Source: Rhizobium oryzihabitans (GTDB taxonomy: Bacteria; Pseudomonadota; Alphaproteobacteria; Rhizobiales; Rhizobiaceae). From it: a stretch of 64,000 nt of DNA. The translations under genes and the position numbers were made by a program. The notes beneath the pieces were generated by a model that saw only the letters and a program-made list of their open reading frames with translations, did no database searches and was not told the DNA's origin. Of this stretch, positions 43,665 through 52,169 are shown piece after piece (the stretch's first letter is position 1; every line of letters begins with the position of its first letter). The DNA is taken from positions 682,001 to 746,000 of the forward strand of contig NZ_CP048632.1 in NCBI RefSeq assembly GCF_010669145.1, written 5' to 3'.

Positions 43665-44024
43665 TGTTTGCCTCTTATCGGTTCGATCGGTCAGCCGGCG
43701 GAATTTGCCGTGCCGAAGTTCTGGGTGATGACTGTACCCGGCCGCACACCCTTTGAAACCGGAGAGGATTTCAGGAAAGGGGCATGCGCATTCCCAAGTG
43801 CTGCGGCGTCTCCATACATCGGAATGATGGGTGCCGCCGAAGTGTGACAGCGTTATGAAGACTGCCTTGCGTTTCAACCACGTCAGACGCCAGCGGTTTC
43901 CTAAAAACGTAGCGGAGCGCTTGAAACGAACAAGGCCGTCAACCCATTGAAGGTCTTTGACGGCCTTGTCATATCCTGGTCGAGGAGACGGCGATCAAGA
44001 AATCGCCGCCAGACAGGGCCTAAA
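43665..44024. other. 360-base rpsB-tsf spacer, no gene
   Basis: It contains an intrinsic-terminator-like hairpin at 43932-43967 close to rpsB. The remaining ~250 bases before tsf have no credible open frame and probably form the tsf leader and promoter. No recognised riboswitch was seen. Confidence 0.6.
43932..43967 (-). terminator. Hairpin terminator/attenuator between rpsB and tsf
   Basis: A perfect 11-bp stem (AAGGCCGTCAA / TTGACGGCCTT) with a 14-base loop, followed on the minus strand by a weak T-rich stretch (GTTCGTTT). Located 58 bases after the rpsB stop, it would reduce read-through into tsf. Confidence 0.6.
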
Positions 44025-44792
44025 TCAGGCGCCAGCCTCGTCTTCGAGAGCGGGCTCGATCGGAGCTTCTTCAGAAGCGCCGATGTCGCGGCCGGAAGCG
44101 CCCTGCTGACGGGCAATACCGTCGATGGCAGCACGGGCAATCAGGTCGCAGTAGAGCGAGATGGCGCGCGATGCGTCATCGTTACCCGGGATCGGGTAGT
44201 CGATGTGATCCGGATCGCAGTTGCTGTCGATGATCGCAACGACCGGAATGCCAAGACGCTTGGCTTCTTCGATCGCGATCTTTTCCTTGTTGGTGTCGAT
44301 GATGAACATCAGGTCCGGAACGCCGCCCATATCGCGGATACCGCCGAGAGCCTTTTCAAGCTTTTCGCGCTCGCGCTCAAGGTTCAGGCGTTCCTTCTTG
44401 GAGTAGCCGGAAGCTTCCGAGTTCAGGATCTCGTCGACCTTGCGCAGGCGCTGGATCGAGTTGGAGATGGTCTTCCAGTTGGTCATCATACCGCCAAGCC
44501 AGCGGGAGTTGACGTAGTACTGGGCCGAACGCTTCGCGCTGTCGGCGATGATTTCGGACGCCTGACGCTTGGTGCCAACGAACAGAACGCGGCCGCCGCG
44601 AGCGACGGTGTCGGACACGACCTGAAGGGCGCGCGACAGCATCGGAACGGTCTGAGCCAGGTCGATGATGTGGATGTTGTTACGGTCGCCGAAGATGTAC
44701 GGCTTCATCTTCGGGTTCCAGCGGTGCGTCTGGTGGCCGAAGTGAACACCAGCTTCCAGAAGCTGGCGCATAGAAAAATCGGGCAATGCCAT
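44025..44792 (-). CDS. rpsB: 30S ribosomal protein S2
   Basis: Ribosomal protein S2 (255 residues). It begins [20 protein letters not shown] and carries [37 protein letters not shown] and [24 protein letters not shown], all family signatures, with an acidic C-terminal tail. A strong ribosome site (AAGGAGTAACAAGGC) precedes the ATG. It heads the rpsB-tsf-pyrH-frr block. Confidence 0.99.
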   Translation of the reverse strand: MALPDFSMRQLLEAGVHFGHQTHRWNPKMKPYIFGDRNNIHIIDLAQTVPMLSRALQVVSDTVARGGRVLFVGTKRQASEIIADSAKRSAQYYVNSRWLGGMMTNWKTISNSIQRLRKVDEILNSEASGYSKKERLNLEREREKLEKALGGIRDMGGVPDLMFIIDTNKEKIAIEEAKRLGIPVVAIIDSNCDPDHIDYPIPGNDDASRAISLYCDLIARAAIDGIARQQGASGRDIGASEEAPIEPALEDEAGA

Positions 44793-44984
44793 GCCTTGTT
44801 ACTCCTTTTCCGGTTTAACCCCCGCGAAGCGAACAGCACCGATTTTCATCGATACCACCGGGCGGAACGAACCGGATTTCTCCCGGAACATCCCAAGCTT
44901 CGCGTGTGGAATGGTGAGCCGCATACAGTCGCCCGCGTGAAAATGCAAGCATTTATGCGAAAAAACCGCAGAAACAGCCGCCTT

Positions 44985-45827
44985 TCAGCGGACAGGCTTG
45001 TTTTCGCAGGTTTCGGGCTTGAGAATATCGAGCTTCGCAAGCTTTCCCGTCAGAACGAAATCGCCGTAATCCATCGTCAGGTCGCGGGTGATTCCGTTTT
45101 CATAAAGCTTGAACGACATGCGGTAGATCGGCAGCGCGTCCGTACCCGTCTTGTCGTTGTAATAGGCGATGGTCACCGGCCAGAATGCAGCCTTGGCGAA
45201 ATCGCCCGCCTTGCCGGCCTCGGCGTCGCCATCCTTCGGCATCTGCGACTTGCCGACCAGCGTTGAGGTGATCAGGCTTTCGTCGCCATCATCCGAACCA
45301 TCGAAAATGCGGGATTCGAAGATGCGCTTTCCCTGTCTGGCATGCTCGATGACCTGGACCATATGTTCCGTCGGAAATTCGCTGGCGACGAGACTGACCT
45401 GACGGGCGTCCGGGCGGGTCAGATCCACCTTCACGCCCTCACTGCTGTCGACTGCGGCCCCCTGCACTTCCTTGTCCAGCTTGTCGTCCGTGTAGGACTT
45501 GGTCTCGAAGGTGAACTTCTTTGCTGTCAGGTCTTCGAAGGTCGTCGTCTGCTGGTCGGTCATGCGGACCGCGTCGCCGGTGTTGATCTGCGTCACGAAA
45601 CGGAAGTCCGTCTTGTAGCCCTGACAGGCGGAGCCGGTGAATTCATAGACCATGCGGCCCGTCATGCCCTCGATGCCGGAGCGGTCGGACGCATCCTTGA
45701 GTTCGAGATCATAGATGGCGCGGTGCGCAACGAGATCCGGAACCGTGACGGGCAAGGCATTGGCAGCGTTCGACAGGCCGGTCATAAGCCCTGTTGCGGC
45801 AACGAAACCAAGCGTCCTGACAAACAT
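44985..45827 (-). CDS. eipB: Cell envelope integrity protein EipB (DUF1849)
   Basis: Periplasmic protein (280 residues) of the DUF1849/EipB family, which in Brucella forms a beta-spiral needed for envelope integrity. A signal peptide is clear (MFVRTLGFVAATGLMTGLSN, then AANALP). The mature protein has exactly two Cys, one in SACQGYKTDFRF and one near the end in PETCENKPVR, matching the conserved disulfide of EipB. ATG at 45827 follows AGGAGATATTGC. Monocistronic, upstream of rpsB. Confidence 0.9.
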   Translation of the reverse strand: MFVRTLGFVAATGLMTGLSNAANALPVTVPDLVAHRAIYDLELKDASDRSGIEGMTGRMVYEFTGSACQGYKTDFRFVTQINTGDAVRMTDQQTTTFEDLTAKKFTFETKSYTDDKLDKEVQGAAVDSSEGVKVDLTRPDARQVSLVASEFPTEHMVQVIEHARQGKRIFESRIFDGSDDGDESLITSTLVGKSQMPKDGDAEAGKAGDFAKAAFWPVTIAYYNDKTGTDALPIYRMSFKLYENGITRDLTMDYGDFVLTGKLAKLDILKPETCENKPVR

Positions 45828-45943
45828 GCAATATCTCCTGTTGGACTCACCGCTCATATTGTACAAGCAACCGCCCGGCTTTTGGATCAACATCTTCTGA
45901 ATGCCGGATTCTTGAAGGATTTACAACAAAACCGGAGACGAAA

Positions 45944-46414
45944 ATGTCGGACGTCATCGAAGGCCGCCTCAAGGAACTTGGCTTTACGCTTCCCGTAGCG
46001 GCAGCACCAGCCGCAAACTACGTTCCGTTCACCATCAGCGGCAATCTTCTTTATGTATCGGGTCAACTGCCGATGGAATCAGGCAAGATTGCGGTGACGG
46101 GTCTTGTCGGCCGCGATGTTGACGTGCCAGGCGCCCAGCGCGCCGCCGAACTTTGCGCCGTCAACATTCTCGCACAGGTCAAGGCCGCATTGAATGGCGA
46201 CCTCTCGAAAATCCGCCGCGTCATCAAGCTGAATGGCTTCGTTGCCTCCGTTCCGGAATTCGTCGAACAGCATCTCGTCATCAATGGCGCGTCTAACCTT
46301 CTCGCCAATGTTCTCGGCGATGCCGGCAAGCATGCCCGCGCCGCTGTCGGCATGGCCTGCCTGCCCTTCAATGCCGCCGTCGAGATCGACGCCATCCTGG
46401 AAATCGAAGCATGA
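45944..46414 (+). CDS. RidA/YjgF-family protein
   Basis: 156-residue chorismate-mutase-like fold protein of the RidA superfamily. Family blocks are YVPFTISGNLLYVSGQLPM, AAELCAVNILAQVKAALNGDL and ARAAVGMACLPFNAAVEID. The archetype deaminates reactive 2-aminoacrylate, but the Arg usual in the C-terminal active-site motif (S/T-R-x-x-V) is not obvious here; the corresponding stretch reads HARAAVGM. This may be a non-archetypal Rid subgroup. First gene of a four-gene plus-strand cassette; overlaps the next gene by four bases. Confidence 0.88.
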   Translation: MSDVIEGRLKELGFTLPVAAAPAANYVPFTISGNLLYVSGQLPMESGKIAVTGLVGRDVDVPGAQRAAELCAVNILAQVKAALNGDLSKIRRVIKLNGFVASVPEFVEQHLVINGASNLLANVLGDAGKHARAAVGMACLPFNAAVEIDAILEIEA

Positions 46415-47151
46415 CCCTTAAACTCTCCTGGCTGACGGCCGAGCCCGTCGCCCATCGCGGTTATCACGATCTGAACAAGGCGGTCTGGGAAAACACGCTT
46501 TCGGCCTTTTCCCGCGCCATCGAGGCCGGTTTCGCCATTGAATGCGACGTGCAGCTGGCAGCCGACAGCGTGCCCGTCATTTTTCACGACGACGACATGG
46601 CCCGATTGACGGGCATCAAGGGCGACGTACGCGAACATACCTCCGGTGAATTGTCTCTCCTATCCGTTGGCCAGACCAAGGACCGTATCCCGACGCTGAA
46701 GCAGCTTCTGACGCTTTGCGCGGGCAAGGTACCACTGGTGATCGAGCTGAAAGGCCGTGAAGGCGAAGGCGTCGATGACGGTTTTGCCGAAGCGGTGCTG
46801 GAGGACCTCGAGGGTTACAAGGGCCATGTGGCGCTGATGAGCTTCGACCATCATCTCCTCAAGGATCTGAAGGCGGCGGGCTCGCCCTGGCCGCTCGGGC
46901 TGACCGCCGAGGGCGACAAGCCGGAAGACTTCTTCAAACATGACGAGGCGATGCAAACCGGAATCGATTTCATCTCCTATCATTGGGGTCATCTGCCCAA
47001 CAGCTTCATCGAGGCGCAGAGAAAACTTGGGCTTCCGGTAATTACCTGGACGGTCAGGGATGAAAATGCGCGCGAGACTACCTATAAATATGCGGACCAG
47101 ATGACATTCGAAGGTTTCGACCCGAGAGAGAACCCCTCCGCCACGGCATGA
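46411..47151 (+). CDS. Glycerophosphodiester phosphodiesterase
   Basis: TIM-barrel GDPD enzyme (246 residues) hydrolysing glycerophosphodiesters to glycerol-3-phosphate and an alcohol. Catalytic/metal residues appear in AHRGYHDLNKAVWENTLSAF, FAIECDVQLAAD and VIFHDDDMARLTG. There is no signal peptide, so it is cytoplasmic, like UgpQ. It overlaps both neighbours by four bases, so the cassette is tightly coupled. Confidence 0.93.
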   Translation: MTLKLSWLTAEPVAHRGYHDLNKAVWENTLSAFSRAIEAGFAIECDVQLAADSVPVIFHDDDMARLTGIKGDVREHTSGELSLLSVGQTKDRIPTLKQLLTLCAGKVPLVIELKGREGEGVDDGFAEAVLEDLEGYKGHVALMSFDHHLLKDLKAAGSPWPLGLTAEGDKPEDFFKHDEAMQTGIDFISYHWGHLPNSFIEAQRKLGLPVITWTVRDENARETTYKYADQMTFEGFDPRENPSATA

Positions 47152-48347
47152 CAGAAGACTATTCCATACGCGTTGCGCAATCCCTTGGGGATATTGATCC
47201 GGAAAGCTGGAAGCGGCTTTCCGGAACATCGCGCAATACATTAGGTAAATATTACAACCCATTTATTTCCCACGAATTTTTATCATCCATGGAGGATTCC
47301 GGATCAGCGACTGCCAAGACCGGTTGGCTTGGACACCATCTGCTTCTCGAAAACGCGTCCGGCGCGCTGGTTGGGGCAATACCTGCCTATCTGAAGAACC
47401 ACAGCAAGGGCGAATATGTCTTCGACCATGGCTGGGCGGATGCCTTTGAGCGGGCGGGTGGGCACTATTACCCGAAACTGCAATGTTCAGTGCCCTTCAC
47501 ACCGGCAACCGGGCCACGGCTGCTCGTTTCGGAAAACGAAGACGAGACACGCTTCAAGGCGTTATTGGCCTCCGGTCTCGCGCAGGTGACTGAAAAGATC
47601 GGCGTCTCCTCGGCACATGTCACATTTCTGGAAGAGAGCGATCTTTCCGCCCTTCTGCCGCGCGATTTCCTGCACAGGACCGACCAGCAGTTTCATTTCA
47701 TCAATGACGGTTATCGCGACCACGGTGATTTTCTCGACGCCCTTTCTTCGCGCAAGCGCAAGGGGCTGAAGAAAGAACGCCGTGCGGCGCTGGAAAACGG
47801 CATCGAAATCGACTTGCTGACCGGAAGCGACCTGACCGAGGATATCTGGGACCAGTTTTTCGCCTTCTATATGGATACCGGCGGCCGCAAATGGGGCCGG
47901 CCCTATCTGACGCGGGAGTTTTATTCGCTGATCGGCGAGCGCATGGCCGATGATGTGCTGCTGGTGATGGCGAAACGCGAGGGGCGCTATATTGCCGGCG
48001 CGATCAATTTCATCGGCTCGGATGCGCTTTATGGTCGCCACTGGGGCTGCATCGAGGATCATCCGTTTTTGCATTTCGAGGTCTGCTACCATCAGGCGAT
48101 CGACTTCGCGCTGGCGAAGGGTTTGAAGCGGGTGGAAGCGGGTGCGCAGGGCGAGCACAAGCTGGCGCGCGGTTATGTGCCCGTCACCACCCATTCGGCG
48201 CATTTCATCGTTCACCCGGGTCTGCGCCGCGCCATTGCCGACTATCTTCAGCGCGAGCGCGAAGAAGTCGAGCATATCGGCGACTATCTGGAAGACCACA
48301 CGCCCTTCCGCAAGGGCGAGAGACAGGAACAGGAACCGGACGCATAG
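47148..48347 (+). CDS. GNAT/FemAB-like acyltransferase (peptidogalycan biosynthesis family, DUF482)
   Basis: 399 residues of the COG3146 family, predicted N-acyltransferases. Visible family blocks are NPFISHEFLSSMEDSGSATAKTGW, HYYPKLQCSVPFTPATGPRLLV, DFLDALSSRKRKGLKKERR and the highly conserved GRHWGCIEDHPFLHFEVCYHQ with KGLKRVEAGAQGEHKLARGY. Members are linked to cell-wall or polymer modification by name only; the substrate is unknown. It overlaps the phosphodiesterase gene and is followed by a HIT gene after 21 bases. Confidence 0.88.
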   Translation: MTEDYSIRVAQSLGDIDPESWKRLSGTSRNTLGKYYNPFISHEFLSSMEDSGSATAKTGWLGHHLLLENASGALVGAIPAYLKNHSKGEYVFDHGWADAFERAGGHYYPKLQCSVPFTPATGPRLLVSENEDETRFKALLASGLAQVTEKIGVSSAHVTFLEESDLSALLPRDFLHRTDQQFHFINDGYRDHGDFLDALSSRKRKGLKKERRAALENGIEIDLLTGSDLTEDIWDQFFAFYMDTGGRKWGRPYLTREFYSLIGERMADDVLLVMAKREGRYIAGAINFIGSDALYGRHWGCIEDHPFLHFEVCYHQAIDFALAKGLKRVEAGAQGEHKLARGYVPVTTHSAHFIVHPGLRRAIADYLQREREEVEHIGDYLEDHTPFRKGERQEQEPDA

Positions 48348-48368
48348 TCCGCGATGGGGAGATCACCG

Positions 48369-48800
48369 ATGACGGCCAGCGCTTATGACGACAACAATAT
48401 CTTCGCGAAAATCCTGCGCGGCGAAATTCCGAGCCACAAGCTTTACGAGGACGAACATACGCTGGCCTTCATGGATGTGATGCCGCAGGCGCCGGGTCAT
48501 CTGCTCGTCGTTCCCAAGACCGGCTCACGCAACCTGCTCGATGCCGACCCGGAAGTGCTGGCGAGAACCATCCCCGTGGTGCAGAAACTGGCCGTGGCGG
48601 CCAAGGAAGCCTTCGATGCGGATGGCGTCTTCATCGCCCAGTTCAACGAACCGGCCGCTGGTCAGACCGTTTTCCACCTGCATTTCCACGTCATTCCGCG
48701 CAAGGAAGGAGAGCCGCTGAAGCCGCATTCCGGTGTGATGGCCGATGGCGAGGTGTTGAAAGCCCATGCGGAGAAGATAAAGGCGGCGCTTGCTTCGTGA
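48369..48800 (+). CDS. HIT-family nucleotide hydrolase/transferase
   Basis: 143 residues of the Hint-like branch. N-terminal IFAKILRGEIPSHKLYEDEH, LLVVPKTGSRNLLD and the histidine triad FHLHFHVIPRK (H-x-H-x-H) are all intact. Hint proteins hydrolyse adenosine 5'-phosphoramidates or acyl-adenylates. ATG at 48369 follows GGGGAG; 48354 is also open but lacks spacing. Last gene of the ridA-GDPD-acyltransferase-HIT cassette. Confidence 0.93.
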   Translation: MTASAYDDNNIFAKILRGEIPSHKLYEDEHTLAFMDVMPQAPGHLLVVPKTGSRNLLDADPEVLARTIPVVQKLAVAAKEAFDADGVFIAQFNEPAAGQTVFHLHFHVIPRKEGEPLKPHSGVMADGEVLKAHAEKIKAALAS

Positions 48801-48849
48801 CGGGTGCCGAGACGCCTGCGCGTTTGGCAGAACAGCGGCATCCGCACAC

Positions 48850-48964
48850 CGTCACCCCGGACTTGATCCGGGGTCCAGTGCGATCAAGTCCTTGATCGCG
48901 AAAGAATCCTTTCACGGCGCAGACGCGCTGTGGCTGGATGCCGGATCTAGTCCGGCAGGACGAC
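48850..48964. repeat. RIME-like palindromic repeat, copy 2 (inverted relative to copy 1)
   Basis: About 115 bases: CACCCCGGACTTGATCCGGGGT, GCGATCAAGTCCTTGATCGCG, CGGCGCAGACGCGCTGTGG and TGCCGGATCTAGTCCGGCA in order. It matches the reverse complement of 21934-22045 at about 90 percent, with most differences in the loop after the second palindrome. It lies between the convergent HIT and DUF1989 genes. Confidence 0.9.
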
Positions 48965-48978
48965 AGAGGTGTTTATCA

Positions 48979-49830
48979 TCATTCCAAAGGACGATACGCA
49001 TTCCGTTCCGGCCAAGGCCAGCCTTCAAGCGCCGCCATATCCGGTCGGAATATCTCCACCTTCAGGGGATAGCACGGGACCGCATCGCTGGAATGGCTGG
49101 AACCGCAATCGCCGCCCGGGCAGGCTGAGAGCGCGCCGATGAGATCGATTTCCGCGAAAAGTTCCAGATAGTCGCCCGGCCGCACGGGGCTCGCCTTCAT
49201 GAAATATTGATGCGTGTCGTGGGTGAAACCCGTGCACATGAAGACATTCAGCACGTCATGCACATGCGGTTCCGCCTCGCCGAATGACAGGCCCTTGGCC
49301 GAGGCCAGCGCATTGGTGAGGTTTGAATGGCAGCAATGGTGGTAATCGCCACCGCTCAGAAGCCTGTTGGTATAGGGATCGCAACGGGTGCCGATCACGT
49401 CATGCACGCCGCCACCATCCTCGTCCCAGCCATACCATGAGAGCGTATCATGGGTGATGGTCGCCATCGGCCGCAGGGACGGCAGGTTGCTCCACAGCCG
49501 GTTGCCGACGCAGACATGGGTGGCATGCAGGGCGCGGGTCTTGCCGCTGAAAAAGCGTTCCGTCAGATCATGGGCGTTCCAGAGGTTCAGATCCCCCACC
49601 TGCGGCCCATCGATGCTGACGATGCGGAAGAAGTGCCCCTTCGGCACGTTGAAGCTGCGGCCGTCACGCGGCGGCACGATGACCTCGTCGATCTTCTTCA
49701 TATGTCCCTTTGCCTTCTCCAGAAGCGCAAGGTCAGGTGTCTGAAGTGTGCCGTTCGGATAAACGACAACGGGGCGGACAGCGCGGCGCGCGGCGGCGTC
49801 AACGGGCTCGGCGGCAGGCATAGGGGTCAT
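48979..49830 (-). CDS. DUF1989 / urea carboxylase-associated family protein
   Basis: 283 residues. The N-terminal part has KIDEVIVPPRDGRSFNVPKG and the family core runs DLNLWNAHDLTERFFSGKTR, LPTIT-type DTLSWYGWDEDGGGVHDVIG, RCDPYTNRLL and YHHCCHSNLTNAL. The C-terminal block includes MCTGFTHDTHQYFMKASP and CPGGDCGSSHS. Many His/Cys positions suggest a metal site. Homologues accompany urea carboxylase or amidine degradation, but no such enzymes are in this window. Start at 49830 follows GAGGATTTC. Divergent from a LysR gene that probably controls it. Confidence 0.85.
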   Translation of the reverse strand: MTPMPAAEPVDAAARRAVRPVVVYPNGTLQTPDLALLEKAKGHMKKIDEVIVPPRDGRSFNVPKGHFFRIVSIDGPQVGDLNLWNAHDLTERFFSGKTRALHATHVCVGNRLWSNLPSLRPMATITHDTLSWYGWDEDGGGVHDVIGTRCDPYTNRLLSGGDYHHCCHSNLTNALASAKGLSFGEAEPHVHDVLNVFMCTGFTHDTHQYFMKASPVRPGDYLELFAEIDLIGALSACPGGDCGSSHSSDAVPCYPLKVEIFRPDMAALEGWPWPERNAYRPLE

Positions 49831-49902
49831 GAAATCCTCGGAGCGATGTAGATGTCGGCGCGAAATTGCGGCATGAATGCCCAACTGACAAGATGGGTTT
49901 TT

Positions 49903-49919
49903 CTTGCGCTCAGACCAAG
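49903..49919. promoter_or_regulatory. Candidate LysR-type operator
   Basis: CTTGCGCTCAGACCAAG is an inverted repeat (CTTG-N9-CAAG) containing a T-N11-A core. It sits in the 110-base gap between the divergent DUF1989 and LysR genes, about 22 bases before the LysR start, a usual place for autoregulation plus target activation. Confidence 0.4.
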
Positions 49920-49940
49920 TCTTACTTACCCTTGCGGATC

Positions 49941-50951
49941 ATGAAACTGCCACCACTCGCCACCCTTCGCGCTTTTGAAGCCGCCGCCAGAAGAACAAGC
50001 TTTTCTTTGGCAGCGGTCGAACTCGGCATGACGGCGACTGCCGTCAGCCAGCATGTGCGCAATCTGGAGGCGTGGCTGGGTGTGCCCCTTTTTGAGCGCC
50101 ATGCAAGAGGCGTCAGGCTCACCCCGGCTGGCCGTGAATTCGGCATTACCGTCTCGGATAGTTTGCGGCAGATCGCCGCCGGCGCGCAGCGGATCAGCCA
50201 GGGCCGCGACCGCATGACCGTCCACCTCGCAAGCCTGCCTTCGGTGGTGGCGCATTTTCTGACACCGCGCCTTCCCCGCTTCCGGGCACTGCATCCCGAC
50301 ATACAGGTTTCGATCAGCTATTCCGGCAGGGATAACGCAACGCAAGCCGATCTCAGTATCATACACGGCCCAGCCCCTGCGCAGAAAGCCGTGGCGCTCT
50401 TCAGCGCCGAGACACATCCGACATGCGCGCCTGCCTACGTCGCGACATCCGGGCCCTTCGATGACGTCTCGAGCCTGCTGCGGGCAGAATTACTGCATGA
50501 CGATAGCGAGATAGCGTGGCGGGAGTGGCTGGCAATTGAGGGCCTATCCCTGCCAAAGCGTGCTGGCCCCATCTTTGCGGATTTCAATCTTCTGGTGACG
50601 GCGCTTAAGGATGGACAGGGTATCGGCCTTTGCCCGACCGCACTTCTTCACGGCGAAATCGCCGAAGGTCAATTGACGGTGCTCTTCGATCGGGCAGCCG
50701 ATTCGGACAAATATTACTGGCTGATCGAGGCGGAAGAAATGACAGCTTCGGCCCGCATCCTGTCGGACTGGCTTATTACGGAAGCCCGCGCGAGCGAAAC
50801 TCGCGGCGATTATTCCGCTGCGACGATCCGAGCAGGAGAGGTTGCCGCATCCCCTGCCCGTTCCCTTGACGCAAGCCACTTGAGCAGGCGGCCTGAGACG
50901 GCACAGACGATGACAAAAGCAACAAGACCACCGAAAACATCCGAAAGGTGA
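49941..50951 (+). CDS. LysR-family transcriptional regulator (GcvA-like)
   Basis: 336 residues. The N-terminal winged HTH is textbook: LPPLATLRAFEAAARRTSFS, LAAVELGMTATAVSQHVRNLE, GVPLFERHARGVRLTPAG. The effector domain follows to about residue 290 (LPSVVAHFLTPRLPRFRALHPDIQVSI). The last ~45 residues (SETRGDYSAATIRAGEVAAS onward) exceed the family length and lie antisense to the 3' end of the PAP2 gene for 142 bases. Start at 49941 (MKLPPLATL) is set by the HTH; a TTG at 49866 also is in frame. Probable regulator of the divergent DUF1989 gene. Confidence 0.92.
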   Translation: MKLPPLATLRAFEAAARRTSFSLAAVELGMTATAVSQHVRNLEAWLGVPLFERHARGVRLTPAGREFGITVSDSLRQIAAGAQRISQGRDRMTVHLASLPSVVAHFLTPRLPRFRALHPDIQVSISYSGRDNATQADLSIIHGPAPAQKAVALFSAETHPTCAPAYVATSGPFDDVSSLLRAELLHDDSEIAWREWLAIEGLSLPKRAGPIFADFNLLVTALKDGQGIGLCPTALLHGEIAEGQLTVLFDRAADSDKYYWLIEAEEMTASARILSDWLITEARASETRGDYSAATIRAGEVAASPARSLDASHLSRRPETAQTMTKATRPPKTSER

Positions 50952-51760
50952 TGTCCGCCCTGGACGAGAACGGCCAGCGGCATCAAGAGGTTGATCGGCA
51001 GGATCACCGCCATCACCGCCCAGTGACGCGGCACGAACCAGACTGACATTGCCGCCATGAAGATGTGAAATGACGGAAATCCGATCAGCCCCAGCACGTC
51101 TTTGGGCGACAAATAGACCACGCCCTCAGTTGTAAGGCGGACCAACTCCTGCCCGTAGATATTCCCGACGGCCAGAGGGATAGTCTGAGATACCCATTGC
51201 GGCACCTGCACATAGGCAGAAGGTCCGAATGTCGGGAAGAATATCCAGAAAACGATGCTTGCACAGGCGCCCAGCACTCCCGTGACGAGGAAATGGTGCA
51301 GCATCCGCTCCTTGCCGGTAAAACCGAGCGTGATCACGACCACCAGAAGCTGCGGAAGCGATGTCGCATAGACCATGAACAGGATTGTTCCGACCCATGG
51401 GTGCGTCGCAGCCCACAGGACGATACCCGCCCAGCTATAACCGAAGGCCGCATCCACGCGGAAGAGCACATGATCAATCGTCGGAAAAGCGACAGGCAGA
51501 AACATGTAGTTAAAAACGGACGCGACAAGCGTAAACAGGATGAACAGTCCGCCTGAAATGAGGGCGGCAGCGATGCGAAGATCACGTCCGCTCTTACGAT
51601 AGAATTGACCGAGGAGGAAAACGCCCGCTCCCGCCAGGCTGCATATAAAATACCCGACGTAGTCTACCCTGATGCCTTTGACAGCGATCAGTGCCGCATC
51701 CACGAGGAATAATGTGGCGACCACGCCAAGTACAAAACGTTCTGCCGCAAATAGCCGCAT
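50810..51760 (-). CDS. PAP2-superfamily membrane phosphatase (inositolphosphotransferase-like)
   Basis: 316-residue polytopic membrane protein with about seven helices. The PAP2 phosphatase core is reduced to its second and third motifs: GFPSFHIFMAAMS (S-x-x-H type) and GGHHLSDVFGG with the catalytic His and Asp. This pattern resembles the PAP2_3 (Aur1/Ipt1-like) subfamily, which uses lipid phosphates in the membrane; the substrate is not known. The C-terminal 47 codons overlap the LysR gene on the other strand. Confidence 0.82.
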   Translation of the reverse strand: MRLFAAERFVLGVVATLFLVDAALIAVKGIRVDYVGYFICSLAGAGVFLLGQFYRKSGRDLRIAAALISGGLFILFTLVASVFNYMFLPVAFPTIDHVLFRVDAAFGYSWAGIVLWAATHPWVGTILFMVYATSLPQLLVVVITLGFTGKERMLHHFLVTGVLGACASIVFWIFFPTFGPSAYVQVPQWVSQTIPLAVGNIYGQELVRLTTEGVVYLSPKDVLGLIGFPSFHIFMAAMSVWFVPRHWAVMAVILPINLLMPLAVLVQGGHHLSDVFGGLVAFVIVCAVSGRLLKWLASRERAGDAATSPARIVAAE

Positions 51761-51827
51761 GGAATTGGCCCCTGTTTAGTCAGCGGCACATTACGGCAAC
51801 GGGCTTAATATTCGGATAAGGGGAGTA

Positions 51828-52169
51828 TTAAAAACCAAGCGCGAATAATCCGCCGGCCAGAAGCAGGATCGGCACGGCCACGCCGACGATGACGCGCTGG
51901 CCGGCCAACAGGAATGCGATGAAACCGAGCGTCGCCGCTCCGATGCGCAGCCATAGCGGTGACGCTTCGAGCGATCCCGTCGGGAATACGATCAGCTTGG
52001 CGGTAACGGCCATGACGAGTGCGGTGGCCACCGCCCTCACCCAGTGAAGCGCCTCGGAATCTTCCTTCAGCCGGTTACCGGCGAGAACGCCGAGCCAGCG
52101 CCAGAGATCGGTCGCCAGCCAGCCGGCAATGGCGATGAAGAGATAGGGCGCCCACCAGTTTTCGGTCAT
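51828..52169 (-). CDS. azlD: AzlD-family branched-chain amino acid export subunit
   Basis: 113-residue membrane protein with about four helices (PYLFIAIAGWLATDLWRWLGVL, WVRAVATALVMAVTAKLIVF, WLRIGAATLGFIAFLLAGQR, VAVPILLLAGGLFALG). It is the small partner of AzlC. Its start overlaps the azlC stop in ATGATGA (start 52172 or 52169), so the two are translated together. A longer open frame to 52448 is antisense-like read-through of azlC. Confidence 0.88.
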   Translation of the reverse strand: MTENWWAPYLFIAIAGWLATDLWRWLGVLAGNRLKEDSEALHWVRAVATALVMAVTAKLIVFPTGSLEASPLWLRIGAATLGFIAFLLAGQRVIVGVAVPILLLAGGLFALGF

